From positions 91,828,538-91,892,537 of the forward strand of contig OY720344.1 of assembly GCA_963082975.1 (NCBI GenBank): DNA of 64,000 bases, read 5' to 3'. Shown here piece by piece: positions 60,651 through 64,000 of this stretch; position 1 is the first letter of the stretch; each line of letters opens with the position of its first letter. Position numbers and translations under genes: made by a program. Source of the DNA: Labia minor (taxonomy: Eukaryota; Arthropoda; Insecta; Dermaptera; Spongiphoridae). A model generated the notes under the pieces. It made no database searches and was not told where the DNA came from. It worked only from the letters and a program-made list of their open reading frames with translations.

Positions 60651-61265
60651 ATTTTCAAATACTTTAATTTTTGGCCTTTCTTTTAATTGTTCATTTTTTA
60701 AAGTGAATTTCATATTTCAAAATTTTATCCAATCTAGGACAATTCTTCTTCTAACTACAACATTCTTTGTAAAATATTTAAATGACCTAGATAAATAGTT
60801 TCTGATTTGCATTAAGATGAGTGGACTAATCTTTTCTAATTTTATTTCTAGTTGAGTTTCCTTGAAGAGGATTACAGATTTTTTAATATTTATTTATAAT
60901 TCAATCTTTTCACTTTCTTTTATTATTTATGTTAGTTTATATTTGGAGGGTTGCTATTAAGATAATGTCATCAAATTATTCAAATAGACTCCGTTTATTT
61001 TTATGCCTTCTTTATCCAAATTTAGTTTTTGGAATATCTTCTCTAATTAAAGAGCACAGGTGACAGAGTTCTCCTTGTCTTACTCCTCTCGTCACATGAA
61101 ATAATGGTCCGGGCTTGGTTGATATTATAATTTTTTTATAATATCTATACATAATGTAAATATTTACCTTGAGAGATCATTGATTCAATTATAGATTCTT
61201 GGAAGAATCGAATGCCTTTTCATAATTTCAGATATATTTCCTAAAGAAATTATTGTGTTTTTTAT
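60651..61265 (-). mobile_element. Decayed LINE, reverse transcriptase core part
   Basis: On the minus strand, about 61090-61050 reads RQGE then, with a small indel, LSPVLF. About 60975-60950 reads FDDIILIA, the FADD catalytic box with one codon lost. The INGVYLNHLRFADD-type spacing of LINE RTs is kept. Downstream text fits the following linker. Many frame breaks; inactive. Continues at 59547 after the nested insertions. Confidence 0.75.
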
Positions 61266-61419
61266 TATTGGTTTATATTTTTTATATTTATATATATATT
61301 CTCCTTTCTTTCATCTCCTTCCTTAGAATATAAAATATTATTTAAATTATTTTTATGGCTATTTAATTGTTTTTGAAATTTGTAATTTATTAATTTTCTT
61401 GGTTAGTAAATTTTAAAAT

Positions 61420-62028
61420 AAATAAGTTGACCTGTGGCCAGGTCCGAACCGACCGACGGTTTGAAATAAATTAATTTCCAGCTACAGGAACAATTTCAAA
61501 TAATTTTAATATATCTATTAATGTAATAAAAAACAGATATGGATATAACATAAATATTTTTAATTTTATTTTATTTATAATATATATGAAAGACCAGGCT
61601 ATGACGTCATGAATGGCTGGATGACGTCATATAATTTTAAATTAATAAAAAAACTAATAAAGATGATTTTTCTCGAGAATAAAACCAATACAAAGTGCAT
61701 GATTCGTGGTGATATGTAAAAAATCTCCTAACCAAATTTACTAACCAAGAAAATTTGGTGCGAAAATAACCCTTCCCTTCCTATCGTCTATCGCTAATAC
61801 TACCACTTCCGGTTTCCAGATTTGCACCAAAAGTTGATCAATTCATCCTATTGATGCATTAAGTAAATATACCAAATTTCATCAAAATCTGTTGAGCCGT
61901 TCAAGCTGTACACATCTATACGGAGGGACAGACATCATGCTAAAAATACTTTTTTCTGTTAAGAAAATGCATGATTCGTGGAGATATGTAAAAAACTCCT
62001 CATGTGAAATTTGGTGTGAAAAAAATTT
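61420..62028 (+). repeat. Repeat family A, copy A9 (3' truncated)
   Basis: Complete from the 5' hairpins through TGACGTCA (61602-61609, 61622-61629), direct repeat 1 and the middle segment. It stops inside direct repeat 2 after TTTGGTGTGAAAA, lacking the terminal CGTCGGTCGGT. The (GGAC)n tract is nearly absent. Confidence 0.9.
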
Positions 62029-62880
62029 AATAAGTTAAATGTTTCTTATCGTACCTTTCGAAATAAGAATTATTGCCAATTTTGTATCAATTAATTATTT
62101 TAATGATAAAAATCGTTCCATAAAAATGTTTCGAACATTAATTTTATGAATAGACATTACAGAGCACACTTTTCCATTTTTTAAACAATTAACATAATTA
62201 TATATTTTTTATACCAACAAAAATTTTCTTGTTCATTTCAAATATGAATCATATACACAAAGAAAATATTGTTTTAAAATATTTAAAAAAAAAATTTAAA
62301 ATTGATTTTGTAGTAGATTCAAGGAAAATCTTATAATCAATAATTGATTATTTATTTTTTTTTTCAAGAGAAAATCATTTAATTTAATCTTGATTATCAC
62401 TATAGTCGAAGATTATTATAATGATCAAGTCAATTAAAATTGATGATTAGGGAGGAGATTTGATTAAGTGGCGGATTAAGGTTATAGGCACTTTGTTTGT
62501 GAGCCCTTTTAATATTATATATGCAATTATTTTTGTTGTTACCTAAACGAAAACAATAGATAGTTTCTTTTTATATCTTAATTAGATATTTTATAATTTT
62601 ATAGCTACAATTTTTTACTAGTATTTGTATTTAAAATTAAACTTTAAACTCATTCGTTTCAAAATAAAGTATTAATTACTCATTTCTTGAGTGAATATAT
62701 ACAAAATTAGAAAATATTTTTAAATAAAAATTGAATATTAACAAAAAAAAAACATTAATATTTTTGCATTTTGGACCCCTTCTATACCTGGGTAAAACGC
62801 CATTGATGTGGTTACTACAAACAATAATAATTTTCACGATAAATAAGATCTCTCTAAAATAAATAATTAGATGAGACAAG
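62029..62880. other. Intergenic, nothing recognised
   Basis: A+T-rich; the frame 62676-62879 (-) is not supported as a gene. 62465-62520 and 62760-62810 are short G+C-richer patches. Confidence 0.5.
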
Positions 62881-62883
62881 CAA

Positions 62884-62930
62884 CAAACACACTCATTAAC
62901 ATTTCTATCCTGATAAAAGATAGTTAGTCT
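62884..62930. repeat. Flanking direct repeat, left copy
   Basis: CATTAACATTTCTATCCTGA followed by TAAAAGATAGTTAGTC recurs at 63249-63285 with a small deletion. Both are preceded by a CA-rich stretch. The pair flanks the MITE at 62938-63202. Confidence 0.8.
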
Positions 62931-62937
62931 GATTATA

Positions 62938-63202
62938 CAGTGGCGTAACGTGATCTATTATGTTTAGGGGGGCAGGGGGGGGGGGGTCCGGGGGTCTCCC
63001 CCGAAAAAAATTTTGACAAAATAAATTATTTATTTATTCATAACGTTTAGACAATACTTATACGTAATTTAATGTTTTTTTTACTTTTGGGTTCTCAGTT
63101 ACAAAACTAATCACTTTTAAATTTATTTTTTGCACAATGTTTGGGGGGGGGGGGTGCATGTGCCCCCTCCCCGTGCCCCTCCTCCCCGGCCCGACGCCAT
63201 TG
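62938..63202. mobile_element. hAT-like MITE with G-tracts
   Basis: Ends CAGTGGCGTAAC and (reversed) CAATGGCGTC, like the MITE at 34003-34314. Long G runs occur near the left end (about 62967-62996) and at 63143-63155, and C runs near 63164-63187, allowing the ends to pair. The right flank is a (TA)n tract, so the expected 8-bp duplication cannot be confirmed. Confidence 0.7.
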
Positions 63203-63231
63203 CATATATATATATATATATATATATATAC

Positions 63232-63285
63232 AAACACACACACACACATTAACATTTCTATCCTGATAAAAGTTAGTCAGCTTTT
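63232..63285. repeat. Flanking direct repeat, right copy
   Basis: Second copy of the sequence at 62884-62930, after a (CA)n tract. Confidence 0.8.
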
Positions 63286-63539
63286 ATTTGATTGTATTTA
63301 ATAAAAAAAATAAATATTTTTAATGCATATTAATTTATTTATTTATTGATTAATTGGTGACATTAGTTGTTGATATTTTTTTTAATATTTTCACTTTATC
63401 TTTAAATATTTTATTATTATATTATTTTATTTATTTTTCTCGTTAAAAAATATTTGAATATTATATTTTCGTGTAAAAATGTTTATAAAAATTAATTATA
63501 AGAACGTGTGTTTCATGGAAAATAAAAACGGGGACCATT

Positions 63540-63830
63540 TTTGTTCTAACTCTATATATATATAAGAATCGATGTGCGACTGGTCGATTATTTCTTTAAC
63601 TCGAAAACGTCTAGCGTATGGAATGCCCTATTAAAATTGGGGGATGATTAATGAAACAAGCCTGGGGTAATTCAACGAACCGCCACCAAATTCCCGCTCC
63701 ACGATGACGTCACCGATTACGTCAAACTCTTCGAGCTGAAGTGTTCGTTCCCCCCGTGGCCTGGCAGTCAGTCACATGGCTTGACATAACACTATCGGTT
63801 TTTCATTTGCAATCCCATGCGGCTAAATAT
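63540..63830. promoter_or_regulatory. G+C-richer block with TGACGTCA near right edge
   Basis: A TATATATATA/TATAAGAAT stretch (about 63553-63567) precedes some 230 bp of balanced composition. This contains TGACGTCA at about 63705-63712 and ATTACGTCA a few bases later. It may be the promoter or first exon of a gene running out of the window. No leader or long open frame supports a CDS, so the call is tentative. Confidence 0.25.
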
Positions 63831-64000
63831 TATATTTATTTTCCTATTATTTTAATTTTCAAATATGCTGAATCATGTCCTCCATCGGTTATATAATTCA
63901 TTTATAAATAAATTTTACCTAACATTAGATTCGTGTATATTACCCGATTTTTCTATATTTTAATTGAATTTAATTAATTTAAAAAATTCTCCCAAGTCAA

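Noticed and set aside
63058-63255. 65-aa minus-strand frame with Gly/Pro-rich part
   Set aside because: Translation of the G-tract MITE and adjoining (TA)n/(CA)n.

Overview
The window is A+T-rich insect-type nuclear DNA with long introns, many (TA)n/(CA)n tracts and dense small transposons. Its only convincing host genes are three members of the takeout / haemolymph juvenile-hormone-binding-protein (JHBP) family, which is essentially restricted to arthropods. I read an insect from the gene family. I cannot fix the order from sequence alone; the non-LTR elements and extreme A+T would fit several groups.

Host genes. Gene TO-1 (+ strand, 6809-24133, 257 aa) lies tail-to-tail with TO-2 (- strand, 33213-26370, 254 aa), which is followed upstream by TO-3 (- strand, 45838-35778, 249 aa). 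I assembled all three by eye from splice sites. Each has six coding exons and the same intron phases (1,1,2,1,1). Exon sizes are identical or nearly so: exon 2 is 93 nt in all three, exon 3 148-151, exon 4 134-140, exon 5 150-153. Each has a signal-peptide first exon, a Pro codon split by intron 1, and an N-terminal Cys pair nine residues apart. Each also has a TATA box about 50 nt upstream of the ATG. This is a tandem-duplicated cluster of secreted, probably hydrophobic-ligand-carrying proteins. TO-2 uses a GC-AG intron. TO-3 has lost the conserved Trp of the C-terminal family motif.

Layout. 1-6.5 kb: intergenic, with a hAT MITE, a hairpin-rich repeat (family A), a pogo/Tigger-like remnant and a mariner relic. 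6.8-24.1 kb: TO-1, with a 9.6-kb second intron carrying MITEs and G+C-richer blocks. 24.1-26.4 kb: convergent intergenic. 26.4-33.2 kb: TO-2, whose intron 4 is largely transposon (family B repeat, a SINE-like element and a truncated LINE). 33.2-35.8 kb: intergenic with a hAT MITE. 35.8-45.8 kb: TO-3, whose introns hold a hAT MITE, a family A copy, a foldback element and families C and D. 46-64 kb: gene-poor, with LINE pieces, a mariner relic, several family A/B copies (one a triple nest), a perfect 15-bp hairpin, a hAT-like MITE, and a G+C-richer block at the right edge.

The most unusual feature is the A/B repeat family (A1, A3, A4, A5, A7, A9 and B2, B6). It has two tandem 5' hairpins, a 3' end complementary to the second hairpin region, a pair of TGACGTCA palindromes in A copies, and an ~85-bp internal direct repeat that explains the short copies. 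No tRNA, rRNA or CRISPR was seen.
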